This document shows, one piece after another, positions 20,327 to 28,192 of a DNA stretch of 64,000 nucleotides. The number at the start of each line of letters is the position of its first letter. Within the stretch, counting starts at the first letter, position 1. The notes under the pieces were generated by a model, which saw nothing but the letters and a program-made list of their open reading frames with translations, was not told the origin of the DNA and ran no database searches. The stretch lies in NCBI GenBank assembly GCA_945907045.1, contig CAMDSH010000001.1:186001-250000 (forward strand), in the 5' to 3' direction. The position numbers were made by a program, and so were the translations under genes. This stretch comes from Rhizobium sp. Q54 (GTDB lineage: Bacteria; Pseudomonadota; Alphaproteobacteria; Rhizobiales; Xanthobacteraceae).

Positions 20327-21781
20327 TCAATCGAGAATGAATCCGTAATTGCCGCGATAGATGCGTTTCGGATCGACTTGTCCGGTCACGCCGTAGATGC
20401 GGTTGAGGCGTCCGAGCAAGACGCTGGAAGGATCGCTGGGGTCGGCGAAGCCGTCGTCGGGCCGCGAGAGGTCTTTCTGCGCGACCGAGCGCACGACGTA
20501 GGGCATCACCATGACCATCAGTTCGGTCTGGCGGTTGATGTAGTCGCGGCTCTTGAACAAAGCGCCGAGCACTGGAATTTGCATCAGCCCCGGCACGCCG
20601 TTGATCTGCTGCTTGGTCTGTTCCTGGATCATGCCGGCCATCGCCAGCGCGCCGCCGGAGGGAATCTCAACCGTAGTGTCGGCGCGGCGGGTGCGGATCG
20701 AGGGGATTGTCAGCGAGGTGGCGGAGCCGGGAACCTGCAAGGTGATCGCGTTTTCCGTCGAGAGATCGGAAACTTCGGTCAGCACTTTCAGGCTGATGCG
20801 CCCTTCCGAGAGCACGATGGGCGTGAACACCAGGCTGACGCCGAATTTCTTGAAGTCGATCTGCGCTTGGCAGACCGGAGGCGATTTCGTCGTGTCGCAC
20901 GACAGGCCGGCGGGAACCGGAAATTCGCCGCCCGCGACGAACGTGGCGGTCTCGCCGGAAATCGCCGTGAGGTTCGGTTCCGCCAAGGTGCGGATCACGC
21001 CGGCGCGTTCCATCGCCTTGAGCGTCGCGGAAACGCCGCGCAACGGGGTTGCCGTCAGGCTGGTGTCGGACAGCGACTGGCCGTAGGCCGAGAACGGGTT
21101 GCTGGTGTTGAAATTGACGACATTGGTGCCGTAGCCGACGCTGCCGGTGAGATCGATGCCGAGCTGCTTGATCACGTCGCGCTGCACTTCCGCGACGGTC
21201 ACCTTGAGCATGACCTGATCGCGTCCACGCACCGTGATGCCGTTGACCACCTTGGTGCCGTCGCCGACGAGGCGCGAGGCGAGATCGTAAGCTTGCTGCG
21301 CGTCGCCGGGGCTCGGCGCGCTGCCGGAGAGCATGATGCCGTCGCCGACGCCTTCGATGCGGATATCGGCGTCGGGCATTGCCTGCTTGAGCGCGCCGCG
21401 CACGCCGTTGAGATCGCGCGTCACCGCGATATCGAAACCGGCAATCTGCTTGCCGTCGTTGTCGAAGAAGAAAATGTTGGTCTGGCCCACGGTCACGCCG
21501 ATCATGTAGACGCGGCGCGAAGAACGGATGACGGCGTTGGCGATCTTCGGATCGGCCACCAGCACGTCCTTGATGTCGGTCGGCAGGTCGATCGCCACCG
21601 ATTTGCCGATGCCGAGCGGCACGAAGCGCGATGTCGCCTCGCTCGCCGCCACCTGGATGACCGGCGTGCGTGGATCCGCGGCGGATGCCGGAGGCAGCGG
21701 AGCCAAACCGGCTGCTGCGATCAGTCCCGCGAGCGCCGCGGTGCGGATCAGTTTCCCCTTAGCCATGTCCCGTTTCCCCAT
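20327..21781 (-). CDS. cpaC: Flp pilus secretin CpaC/RcpA
   Basis: A 484-residue outer-membrane secretin. Signal peptide about 1-35 (ends ASAADP), a pilus N-domain (about 45-115, SVAIDLPTDIKDVLVADPKIANAV), a BON-like segment, then the secretin domain with AEPNLTAISGETATFVAGGEFPVP and the late motif GVPGLMQIPVLGALFKS. It forms the pore for the pilus. A second start (MAKGK, 21766) is possible and has a purine-rich stretch before it. A stand-alone protein at 25742 repeats its N-domain. Confidence 0.93.
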   Translation of the reverse strand: MGKRDMAKGKLIRTAALAGLIAAAGLAPLPPASAADPRTPVIQVAASEATSRFVPLGIGKSVAIDLPTDIKDVLVADPKIANAVIRSSRRVYMIGVTVGQTNIFFFDNDGKQIAGFDIAVTRDLNGVRGALKQAMPDADIRIEGVGDGIMLSGSAPSPGDAQQAYDLASRLVGDGTKVVNGITVRGRDQVMLKVTVAEVQRDVIKQLGIDLTGSVGYGTNVVNFNTSNPFSAYGQSLSDTSLTATPLRGVSATLKAMERAGVIRTLAEPNLTAISGETATFVAGGEFPVPAGLSCDTTKSPPVCQAQIDFKKFGVSLVFTPIVLSEGRISLKVLTEVSDLSTENAITLQVPGSATSLTIPSIRTRRADTTVEIPSGGALAMAGMIQEQTKQQINGVPGLMQIPVLGALFKSRDYINRQTELMVMVMPYVVRSVAQKDLSRPDDGFADPSDPSSVLLGRLNRIYGVTGQVDPKRIYRGNYGFILD

Positions 21782-21806
21782 GAAGCCTTAAGTCCCCTTC
21801 GGCGAA

Positions 21807-22610
21807 TTATTTCGCAGTCGCCGTGGTGCTCACGCCGTAACGAACAACATTGACGGCGCCGCGATTTGACGTGCCGGTATCGCTGGCAGTGTCAGGCACG
21901 GTGGAGCCGCTATCGACGATGCTGCGCAAAGCGAGCGACAGCGAACCTTGCTGGCGCGCGAGCGCGAGCGTCTCGGCCTGCTGCGGCGCCAGTTCGAGCG
22001 TTGCGGTCTTGCCGACCACCACCTTCTGTCCGTTTTTCTCTTCGACGTTCTGGTCGATCGCCAGCACGCGCACGTTGGTGAGAATCGTCTCGCTGACCTG
22101 GCCGTCGCTGCCGCCTTTGTCCGCGTCCTTGTTACGGCGCGACAGGATGACGTCGACGTGGTCGTTCGGCAGGATGAAGCCGCCGGCGCTGGTCTCCGCG
22201 TTGATTTCAGTCGAGATCGCCCGCATGCCCGCGGGCAGGATCGCGGCCATGAAGCCGGAGCCCTTCGCCTTGACGAGTTTGGCTTCGCGCACCGGCTCGC
22301 CCATGACGAATGGCGCGCGTGCGATCGATCCGGCAAGCGCCTCGATGGCGTCCGGCCGGCTATTTTTATTGATGAAATTCGGGCTGCTGGTGGAGGCTGG
22401 CCACGGCTGCCACTGGAGCTCTCCCGCGGAGACGGTCTGGCCCATGCCGATATCCGATCGCGCGACCAGAATATCGACAGTGTCCATCTGCGGGGTGGCG
22501 GGCATCGCCACCGTCTCGGGCTTTTGCTCCGGGCTGCCGCCTGCCAGCAGGGCAGCAAGGCCGCCCGCGGCAATGGCAACGCCCAGCACAACGATACGCG
22601 CGGCTTTCAT
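21807..22610 (-). CDS. cpaB: Flp pilus assembly protein CpaB/RcpC
   Basis: A 267-residue periplasmic protein with an N-terminal membrane helix (about 5-25) and SAF/RcpC-like domains: VDILVARSDIGMGQTVSAGELQWQPWP, then MRAISTEINAETSAGGFILPNDHVDVILSRR. CpaB helps stabilise the secretin, probably by binding peptidoglycan. It is the first gene of the cpaB-C-D-E-F-tadB-tadC run and is set off from cpaA by 205 bases. Confidence 0.92.
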   Translation of the reverse strand: MKAARIVVLGVAIAAGGLAALLAGGSPEQKPETVAMPATPQMDTVDILVARSDIGMGQTVSAGELQWQPWPASTSSPNFINKNSRPDAIEALAGSIARAPFVMGEPVREAKLVKAKGSGFMAAILPAGMRAISTEINAETSAGGFILPNDHVDVILSRRNKDADKGGSDGQVSETILTNVRVLAIDQNVEEKNGQKVVVGKTATLELAPQQAETLALARQQGSLSLALRSIVDSGSTVPDTASDTGTSNRGAVNVVRYGVSTTATAK

Positions 22611-22714
22611 AACGCTTCACTTTCTACATGACGCGACGGCCCGTCCGGCCGCCGTAACTCACATGGCGGCCACTGCAGCCGCGCGCCGCAATATCAGCAG
22701 CTAAAGGTCAAGGT

Positions 22715-22722
22715 ATGGTTAA
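22715..22722 (-). promoter_or_regulatory. Possible CtrA half-site upstream of cpaB
   Basis: On the minus strand this reads TTAACCAT, the short CtrA-associated motif of alphaproteobacteria. It lies about 105 bases before the cpaB start, in the 205-base cpaA-cpaB gap, where a promoter for the downstream cpa genes is expected. A further TTAA lies at 22743. Confidence 0.3.
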
Positions 22723-22769
22723 GGGGGCGTATCCAAATCGAGTTAATAGATTATTGCTCGATGGAAACG

Positions 22770-22786
22770 CGGGCGTTGCGCGCCCG
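22770..22786 (-). terminator. Weak hairpin after cpaA
   Basis: CGGGCG / CGCCCG with a 5-base loop, 30 bases past the cpaA stop, followed on the minus strand by CGTTTCC. It may end the cpaA transcript, which fits separate transcription of cpaB onward. The T run is poor. The rest of the 205-base gap shows no further gene. Confidence 0.4.
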
Positions 22787-22815
22787 TTACGGTCGGCGTC
22801 AGCGGGAGATTGCGC

Positions 22816-23322
22816 CTAGAGAGCGAGCAGCTTCATCCAGGCGGTTTCGGGATAGACCGCGAGCGCCGCCGCGGCGAGCGCGATGCCGTATGGAACGCCG
22901 CCGTTCTTCTCATGCAGGCGTTGCAGCCATTCCTGCTTGGCGAGGATGCCCGGCAGCGGCCACAGACGGAATTGAATCAGCAGAAGCGTGAGTGCGCCGC
23001 CGAACAACGATGCGTAGATGAGATAATCGAGCAGGTGATCGAAGCCGAACCATAATGCGGTCGCGGCAGCCAGTTTGGCGTCGCCGCCGCCGATCCAGCC
23101 GCGCGCAAAGAAGCCGAAAGTCACCAGCAGCACAACAGACGCGGCGGCCAGATGATAGCCGATATCGGTCAGGCTCATCCCGGTTACAAACGCGAGCACG
23201 AAGAAGCTGCCGACCAGCGCCAGCGAGACGCGATTGGATATGGTCATGGTGAGCAGGTCGCTCGACGCCGCGAACGCCATCAGGGTCGGAAAAAGCAGCA
23301 GCCTGATTGCTTCGGTGAGCAT
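22816..23322 (-). CDS. cpaA: Flp prepilin peptidase CpaA (A24 family)
   Basis: A 168-residue membrane aspartyl peptidase that cleaves the Flp pilin leader after glycine. The two catalytic aspartates lie in AASSDLLTMTISNRVS (Asp22) and in GGGDAKLAAA (about 77-86). Five to six membrane helices are evident. It lacks the methylase domain of PilD, as usual for CpaA/TadV. It lies between the three pilin genes and the rest of the assembly genes, on the same strand. Confidence 0.92.
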   Translation of the reverse strand: MLTEAIRLLLFPTLMAFAASSDLLTMTISNRVSLALVGSFFVLAFVTGMSLTDIGYHLAAASVVLLVTFGFFARGWIGGGDAKLAAATALWFGFDHLLDYLIYASLFGGALTLLLIQFRLWPLPGILAKQEWLQRLHEKNGGVPYGIALAAAALAVYPETAWMKLLAL

Positions 23323-23449
23323 GAATCATCCTTTGGTGCAGTGCTGCGACAACCTAGGCCGCGTTAGATTGCCGTTCGGTTAGCGCGGACGTTTACGATT
23401 CGTAAACCTCGCTGGCCGGCAAGCCGGCAAAGATGCCGCAAAGACGAAG

Positions 23450-23474
23450 AAGCCCCGGCCACCGGCCAGGGCTT
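23450..23474 (-). terminator. Terminator after the third pilin gene
   Basis: AAGCCCCGGCC / GGCCAGGGCTT forms an 11-bp stem with one mismatch and a 3-base loop, followed on the minus strand by CTTCGTCTTT. It lies 23 bases downstream of the pilin stop at 23497. Confidence 0.65.
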
Positions 23475-23496
23475 TCGTTGCGATAGCGCAGCCGGC

Positions 23497-23658
23497 TTAT
23501 TTGAGTTGCGTGGAGATGCTGGAAAACGATGTGTTGAGCTGGGTGCCGAGACCTGTGACGACCGCGATGATGGCAGCCGCGATCCCGGCGGCGATCAGTC
23601 CGTACTCAATCGCGGTAGCGCCGGATTCATCGCAAAAAAAGCAAATGACGTTGGACAT
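23497..23658 (-). CDS. Flp family type IVb pilin, copy with atypical leader
   Basis: A 53-codon gene, shorter than common gene-finding cut-offs. The mature part is a standard Flp pilin: GATAIEYGLIAAGI, then a hydrophobic helix and TGLGTQLNTSFSSISTQLK. CpaA should cut after Gly13. The leader, MSNVICFFCDES, is odd: the two sister pilins have RFVKD at this place, while here a CFFC pair replaces the basic residues and the coding strand has a run of T. The protein could still be processed, but leader recognition or membrane orientation may differ. A purine-rich GGAGAG lies 7 bases before the start. Confidence 0.88.
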   Translation of the reverse strand: MSNVICFFCDESGATAIEYGLIAAGIAAAIIAVVTGLGTQLNTSFSSISTQLK

Positions 23659-23776
23659 TCAAGGCTCTCCGTAAAAGAAATGCGGGAACCGTGGCCTTTT
23701 ACGGGGCGTACTCGAATAAAAGGTGGTGCAAGAGATTAGAATTTTTCGATCATTTTCACGGCCTAAGGCGCAAACA

Positions 23777-23807
23777 AAAGGGCTCCGGCAATTGACCGGA
23801 GCCCTTT
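23777..23807 (-). terminator. Terminator between the second and third pilin genes
   Basis: A perfect 12-bp stem (AAAGGGCTCCGG / CCGGAGCCCTTT) with loop CAATTGA, followed on the minus strand by TTGTTTG. It lies 20 bases after the pilin stop at 23828. Core and loop are the same as in the hairpin at 24088. Confidence 0.85.
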
Positions 23808-23827
23808 AACCAGTGGCGCGTGCTCGA

Positions 23828-23989
23828 TTACTTGAGCTGCGTCGAGATGCTGGAGAACGACGTGTTGAGCTTGGTGCCGAGGCCGTTGACGACCGCGATG
23901 ATGGCAACCGAGATGCCGGCGGCGATGAGGCCGTACTCAATCGCGGTGGCTCCGGACTGATCTTTCACAAAACGCATAATCGTAGACAT
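23828..23989 (-). CDS. Flp family type IVb pilin
   Basis: A 53-codon major-pilin-type gene. The leader MSTIMRFVKDQSG is basic, cleavage is expected before ATAIEYG, and the mature part has the GLIAAGISVAIIAVVNGLG helix and the polar tail TKLNTSFSSISTQLK. The Glu in ATAIEY is the conserved +5-like residue needed for assembly. A GGAGAG site lies 6-8 bases before the ATG. From mature residue 1 onward it is almost the same as the pilin at 24140. Confidence 0.9.
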   Translation of the reverse strand: MSTIMRFVKDQSGATAIEYGLIAAGISVAIIAVVNGLGTKLNTSFSSISTQLK

Positions 23990-24087
23990 TGAACTCTCCG
24001 TATGGGGACCAAGATGCCGAGAGCCAAGTTTTTACAGGGCGAATTCGAATAAATCGTAAAGCACGGCCACATCCTGCGGCCCAAACG

Positions 24088-24118
24088 AAAAGGCTCCGGC
24101 AATTGACCGGAGCCTTTT
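24088..24118 (-). terminator. Terminator between the first and second pilin genes
   Basis: AAAAGGCTCCGG / CCGGAGCCTTTT, a perfect 12-bp stem with loop CAATTGA, then TCGTTTG on the minus strand. It lies 22 bases after the stop of the pilin at 24140. Confidence 0.85.
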
Positions 24119-24139
24119 TAGCGTTGACGACGCGCTCGA

Positions 24140-24304
24140 TTACTTGAGCTGGGTCGAGATGCTGGAGAAGGCCGTGTTCAGCTTGGTGCCGAGGCCGTTG
24201 ACGACCGCGATGATCGCGACCGAAATGCCAGCGGCGATCAGGCCGTACTCGATGGCGGTGGCACCCGCCTCATCCTTCACAAAACGCGAAACGAGGTTTT
24301 TCAT
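24140..24304 (-). CDS. Flp family type IVb pilin, first of three
   Basis: A 54-codon pilin gene with leader MKNLVSRFVKDEAG, cleavage site before ATAIEYG, helix GLIAAGISVAIIAVVNGLG and tail TKLNTAFSSISTQLK. It is the first pilin behind the long AT-rich region upstream and is probably the best expressed, since a terminator follows it at once. AGGAG lies about 8 bases before the ATG. Confidence 0.92.
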   Translation of the reverse strand: MKNLVSRFVKDEAGATAIEYGLIAAGISVAIIAVVNGLGTKLNTAFSSISTQLK

Positions 24305-24781
24305 CGGTAGCTCCTTAGGTCCACACGTGGCTGTCTGAGCGGGGTCCAGTGACCGAATTAAGTTTCCGGCTCGCCCGGACTGCGCAAAAACTACCAGTCA
24401 GGTCTTGCATGGCGGTTAATGTCACCGATGAAACATAAGGTATTGATGGGTACAGCGATCGTAGTTAACAAGATATTTAGACAAGAAAGTCACGGTTAAA
24501 AATCAATTTATTCTAAATTGGGACCTCTTATTACATTGCGATTACACAGAAATCGTCAAAGTGAATGATGGAGTACATGATAGTTCTCGATCGGCCAATG
24601 CATTGAACTTCATTGCCAGACGAAACTATTACTGGCTGTCACATAAAATTTTACGCAGTCGAAATGCGTTGAGCCTTCCGCAACTACGATCCGCTCCAGC
24701 ACGGCAGGGGTATTATTCACTCGATATTAACCGCGATGGCTCGATATCGAGGCGCCGCTTTTACTCATTCAGGCGCGAACA
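24305..24781. other. AT-rich intergenic region with the pilin promoter region
   Basis: About 477 bases with no convincing gene, between the divergent pilin and sterol-desaturase genes. The middle (about 24400-24560) is clearly AT-richer than the rest of the window. It holds three TTAA-type half-sites (GGTTAA at 24414 and 24494, GTTAAC at 24464) of the kind bound by CtrA, but none in the full TTAA-N7-TTAA spacing. An open frame from 24561 lacks coding character and runs into the desaturase gene. Confidence 0.55.
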
Positions 24782-25609
24782 ATGTCCGAAGAACTGTTTT
24801 CCTTCGTCCAGTCGGTCGGCGAAACGCTGGTCAAAATCGTCCCCATTTCGATCGCCCTTGGCATTGTGTTCGCGGCCCTCACGCACTTTTCCGCCTGCAA
24901 TCCCGGCCGGCCCTGGTGGCGCAAGCGCGAAATCATCACCGACCTGACCTACTGGTTCTTCATCCCGCTGATCGCACGTTTTGTGCGGATCGGGCTGCTG
25001 GTGCTCGGCGCGGCGCTGTTTTTCGGCATTCACGGCGCCGATGCGCTGGTGGAATTCTACGAAAACGGTCACGGGCCGCTGGCAACGCTGCCATTGTGGG
25101 TTCAGGTCATCATCTTTGTGGTTGCCTCTGATTTCCTGCTGTATTGGACGCACCGCGGCTTCCATCGGCCCGCTATGTGGAAATATCACGCCGTCCACCA
25201 CTCCTCCGAGGAGCTGGATTGGATCTCGGCGGCGCGGTTCCACCCGGTCAACATCTTTCTCGGCAGCGTTGCTGTCGACGTGGTGCTGCTGCTCGCAGGC
25301 ATTTCGCCCAACGTCATGCTGTATGTCGGGCCTTTCACCATCGCGCATTCCGCCTTCGTCCACGCCAATCTGAACTGGACGCTCGGGCCGTTCCAATACG
25401 TGCTCGCCGGCCCGGTGTTTCACCGCTGGCATCACACCGCGGCCGAGCAAGGCGGTTCGAAGAATTTTGCCGGGACGTTTCCGGTCTGGGACATGATGTT
25501 CGGCACTTTCCACATGCCGAAGAATGCGCTGCCCGAAGCCTATGGCGTGGCGGACCCCGCTTTTCCGCCGACGTTCGGCGGGCAGATGATTTACCCCTTC
25601 AAGCACTGA
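24782..25609 (+). CDS. Sterol desaturase / fatty acid hydroxylase family membrane protein
   Basis: A 275-residue di-iron membrane oxygenase. The histidine clusters of the family are visible: HRGFH (about 124-128), HAVHHSSEELDW (about 137-148) and HRWHHT (about 215-220). Four membrane helices are likely. It would hydroxylate or desaturate a lipid; the substrate (hopanoid, sterol-like or fatty acid) cannot be told. It is monocistronic, between the pilin genes and a second set of pilus genes, so it interrupts the tad region without obvious functional link. Confidence 0.87.
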   Translation: MSEELFSFVQSVGETLVKIVPISIALGIVFAALTHFSACNPGRPWWRKREIITDLTYWFFIPLIARFVRIGLLVLGAALFFGIHGADALVEFYENGHGPLATLPLWVQVIIFVVASDFLLYWTHRGFHRPAMWKYHAVHHSSEELDWISAARFHPVNIFLGSVAVDVVLLLAGISPNVMLYVGPFTIAHSAFVHANLNWTLGPFQYVLAGPVFHRWHHTAAEQGGSKNFAGTFPVWDMMFGTFHMPKNALPEAYGVADPAFPPTFGGQMIYPFKH

Positions 25610-25741
25610 AAGCCGTTATCGGCCGCATGACGCCGCGCCGGCCATTCGCCGGAATGAGCGCATTTGCACTTCGTTCACCTATTTGCAGTCAACTCCATAG
25701 GCTTTGTAGTTGTTGCGTTTTGTAGTGTGTTGGAGAGTCCG

Positions 25742-26230
25742 ATGTCTGCGGTGTCCGGGCGTGGCGGACTGCAAGAATTGCTTGTGCTCGCCTGCGCGCT
25801 TCTCGCCGCGGCGGCAATCCTGTCGAAGCCGGCGAAAGCCGCCGACACGGTAACGGTTATCGTCGATCAAGCCCGCATCATGAAGCTGCCGGAGCGCACC
25901 GCCACCATCGTGGTCGGCAATCCGCTGATCGCCGACGTCACGCTGCAGGCGGGCGGTACGCTCATCATCACCGGCAAGGGATTTGGCTACACCAACATGG
26001 TGATCCTCGACCGCGGCGGAAAAATTCTGCTCGAGCGGTCGGTACAGGTGGTGGGGCCCGGCGAGAATGTCGTCTTCGTATTCCGCGGCGTCGAGCGTGA
26101 ATCCTACAGCTGCTTGCCGGATTGCGAGCGCCGCATAACGCTTGGCGACTCGCCGGCCTATTTCGGAGCCGTGTTGCAGCAGACCGGCACCCGCAACGGC
26201 CAGGCGTCGGGCAACGCCGCCGCCAAATAG
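25742..26230 (+). CDS. Pilus assembly N-terminal-domain protein (stand-alone CpaC-like N domain)
   Basis: A 162-residue exported protein. A signal segment (about 10-38, ends AKAADT) is followed by the pilus/BON-associated N-domain seen at the start of CpaC: IMKLPERTATIVVGNPLIADVTLQAGGTLIITGKGFGYTNMVILDRGGKILLERSVQV. There is no secretin domain. The C-terminal part has two cysteines (YSCLPDCERRI). ATG at 25742 has GGAGAG 5-8 bases upstream and is preferred to a longer frame from 25664. It probably associates with the secretin or a related envelope complex, and lies ahead of the two TadE genes. Confidence 0.82.
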   Translation: MSAVSGRGGLQELLVLACALLAAAAILSKPAKAADTVTVIVDQARIMKLPERTATIVVGNPLIADVTLQAGGTLIITGKGFGYTNMVILDRGGKILLERSVQVVGPGENVVFVFRGVERESYSCLPDCERRITLGDSPAYFGAVLQQTGTRNGQASGNAAAK

Positions 26231-26399
26231 CTCGCAACTTCGTTTGCCGCCGGGAGCGGCGGTTCAACCGGGGCGAACGTCGTTAGCAGGAGCTTAACGC
26301 CGCCGTCCATTTTGTTTGCATTGGCCGCAATAAATCGAAAACGCCTTTTTGCTATCAGTTACACGGGGCGTACGCCCTTATCGATCAGAGCGATTGGCC

Positions 26400-26969
26400 A
26401 TGTTCAAGATTGTCAGGACGAAAATCGCAAAGCGGACGGGACGCTGGTCCGTCACGCGCCAAGTGCGCCGTCTGCTCCGGCAGGAGGATGGCGCAGCCGC
26501 GGTCGAATTCAGTTTCGTCGCGTTGCCGTTTCTCGCGCTCGTTTTCGCGATCATGGAAACCGCGATCGTATTTTTCGCCGGGCAGACGCTGGAGGCGGCT
26601 GTCGCAGACTCCGCGCGCCTGATCATGACCGGCCAGGCGCAGACGCAGAGCCTGACGCAATCGACTTTCAAGACCCAAGTCTGTTCGAAGATTTACGGCC
26701 TGTTCGATTGCGCCGGCGGCGTTTACGTCGATGTGCAGACCTATACGTCGTTTGCCTCGGTCAACGTGACGAGCCCGGTGACGAGCGGCACGCTCCAAAC
26801 GTCCGGCTTCGGCTACAACCCGGGTGGACCGGGCGATATCGTCGTCGTGCGCCTCTATTACCAGTGGCCTGTGTACGTTTCGCTGTTGGGGCTTAGCCTC
26901 AACGATCTTTCCGGCAACAAGCGCCTGCTGGTCGCAACCGCGGCGTTCCGCAACGAGCCCTATCAATGA
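26400..26969 (+). CDS. TadE/TadG-family pseudopilin, first of two
   Basis: A 189-residue protein with a basic N-terminus, then the TadE motif EDGAAAVEFSFVALPFLALVFAIMETAIVFF, a type IVb prepilin-like cleavage region plus membrane helix (about 29-60), and a periplasmic domain of about 130 residues with two cysteines (VCSKIYGLFDCAGG). TadE-like pseudopilins are minor components of Flp pili processed by the same peptidase. The stop overlaps the next gene (ATGA). Confidence 0.87.
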   Translation: MFKIVRTKIAKRTGRWSVTRQVRRLLRQEDGAAAVEFSFVALPFLALVFAIMETAIVFFAGQTLEAAVADSARLIMTGQAQTQSLTQSTFKTQVCSKIYGLFDCAGGVYVDVQTYTSFASVNVTSPVTSGTLQTSGFGYNPGGPGDIVVVRLYYQWPVYVSLLGLSLNDLSGNKRLLVATAAFRNEPYQ

Positions 26970-27559
26970 AAGGGCATGCCATGAAATCCAAGACTTCCCG
27001 GTTTGCGAAAATTTTCCGCGTCCGCAAGGCCGGCGTATTCGCCCGTTTCGCGCGCGACAAGCGCGGCGTCTCGGCGATCGAGTTCGCCATGTTGCTGCCG
27101 CTGATGGTGACGCTCTTTCTCGGCGGCGTTGAAATCTCGCAGGCCGTCAGCATCGATCGCAAGGTGACGCTGACCACGCGGACGGTCGCCGATCTGGCTT
27201 CGCAGGTGGCGACCATCACCAATGCCGACATGACCAATATTCTTAACGCCTCGACGTCGGTGATGTCGCCCTACGGCACCAGCACGCTCAAGATCACCAT
27301 ATCCTGCGTGACGATCGACTCCGCCGGAAGAGCAACCGTTGCGTGGAGCGACACGCGTAACGGCACGGCCCGCACGGTGGGTTCGGCGGTCACGCTGCCG
27401 TCGGCTCTGGCAGTGCCGAGCACGACGCTGATTTTCTCAGAAGTTTCGTACGGCTATACGCCGACGATCGGAAAGTTCATCACCGGGACGCTGAGCCTTG
27501 CGGATCTGCTTTATATGCGTCCGCGGCTTTCCGACACGATCACCCGCACCGCCACCTGA
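26966..27559 (+). CDS. TadE/TadG-family pseudopilin, second of two
   Basis: A 197-residue protein with a long basic leader and the motif DKRGVSAIEFAMLLPLMVTLFLGGVEISQAV, then a Ser/Thr-rich periplasmic part rich in predicted beta-strand. The ATG at 26966 overlaps the stop of the preceding gene; MKSK at 26981 is an alternative start. It forms a two-gene unit with the first TadE and converges on the Lrp regulator with only 6 bases between stops. Confidence 0.85.
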   Translation: MKGHAMKSKTSRFAKIFRVRKAGVFARFARDKRGVSAIEFAMLLPLMVTLFLGGVEISQAVSIDRKVTLTTRTVADLASQVATITNADMTNILNASTSVMSPYGTSTLKITISCVTIDSAGRATVAWSDTRNGTARTVGSAVTLPSALAVPSTTLIFSEVSYGYTPTIGKFITGTLSLADLLYMRPRLSDTITRTAT

Positions 27560-27565
27560 CGGCGC

Positions 27566-28033
27566 TCATGCCGCCGCCGCAGGCGGTATCGGCAGCGCAG
27601 TCGTCGATTTGATCTTTTCCATCGCAAAACGCGACGTGACGTTCTTGAGCGGCACCGTCGCGATCAATTGCTTGTAAAAAGTATCGTAGCCCTGAATGTC
27701 GGTGACGACGACGCGCAGCATGTAATCGACGTCGCCTGCCATCCGGTAAAACTCCATCACTTCCGGCATCGCTTCCACCACCTTGGCGAAGCGCGTGAGC
27801 CATTCGTGCGAATGGTCGCCGGTTTCGATCGATACGAAGACGGTGACGCCGAGGCCGATCTTGTCGGAATCGATCAGGGCGACGCGGCGCAGGATGACGC
27901 CATCGGCCTCCAATCGCTGCATGCGCTTCCAGCACGGCGTCGAGGAAAGGCCCACGCGCTGGCCGATCTCAGCCACGGACAGCGAGGCATCCGTCTGCAC
28001 CACGGCGAGGATTTTCCGGTCGATGGCATCCAT
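27566..28033 (-). CDS. Lrp/AsnC family transcriptional regulator
   Basis: A 155-residue regulator: N-terminal helix-turn-helix (MDAIDRKILAVVQTDASLSVAEIGQRVGLSSTPCWKRMQRLEADGVI) and a C-terminal RAM/AsnC ligand domain (VEAMPEVMEFYRMAGDVDYMLRVVVTDIQGYDTFYKQLI). The start at 28033 gives the usual family N-terminus and has AGGGATTGAGAG before it; 28072 is an alternative. It diverges from the exported rhodanese gene, which is its most likely target besides itself. Confidence 0.92.
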   Translation of the reverse strand: MDAIDRKILAVVQTDASLSVAEIGQRVGLSSTPCWKRMQRLEADGVILRRVALIDSDKIGLGVTVFVSIETGDHSHEWLTRFAKVVEAMPEVMEFYRMAGDVDYMLRVVVTDIQGYDTFYKQLIATVPLKNVTSRFAMEKIKSTTALPIPPAAAA

Positions 28034-28192
28034 TCTCTCAATCCCTTCGCGGTTAGTCGAAGTCATCTGCATTGGTTGATAAATTTAGAAGAAATTACTT
28101 TTTTAAGCCACCATCTGTATTTATAGAGAAAAATATTCTATTTCAAGAAAAATCAGCCGGCCGTTCTCCGGGTTTTTCCAAGGTCACGCAAC
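28034..28192. promoter_or_regulatory. Divergent promoter region between the Lrp regulator and the rhodanese gene
   Basis: 159 bases, very AT-rich for this genome. It contains GAAAAATATTCTATTTC near 28127-28143, a partly symmetric AT-rich stretch of the kind bound by Lrp-type proteins (compare consensus YAGHAWATTWTDCTR). The choice of target is inference from the divergent arrangement. Confidence 0.4.

Noticed and set aside
24561..24947. A 128-residue frame upstream of the sterol-desaturase gene
   Set aside because: It overlaps the desaturase start in another frame, its second half is serine/proline-rich shadow, and it has no recognisable motif or ribosome site.
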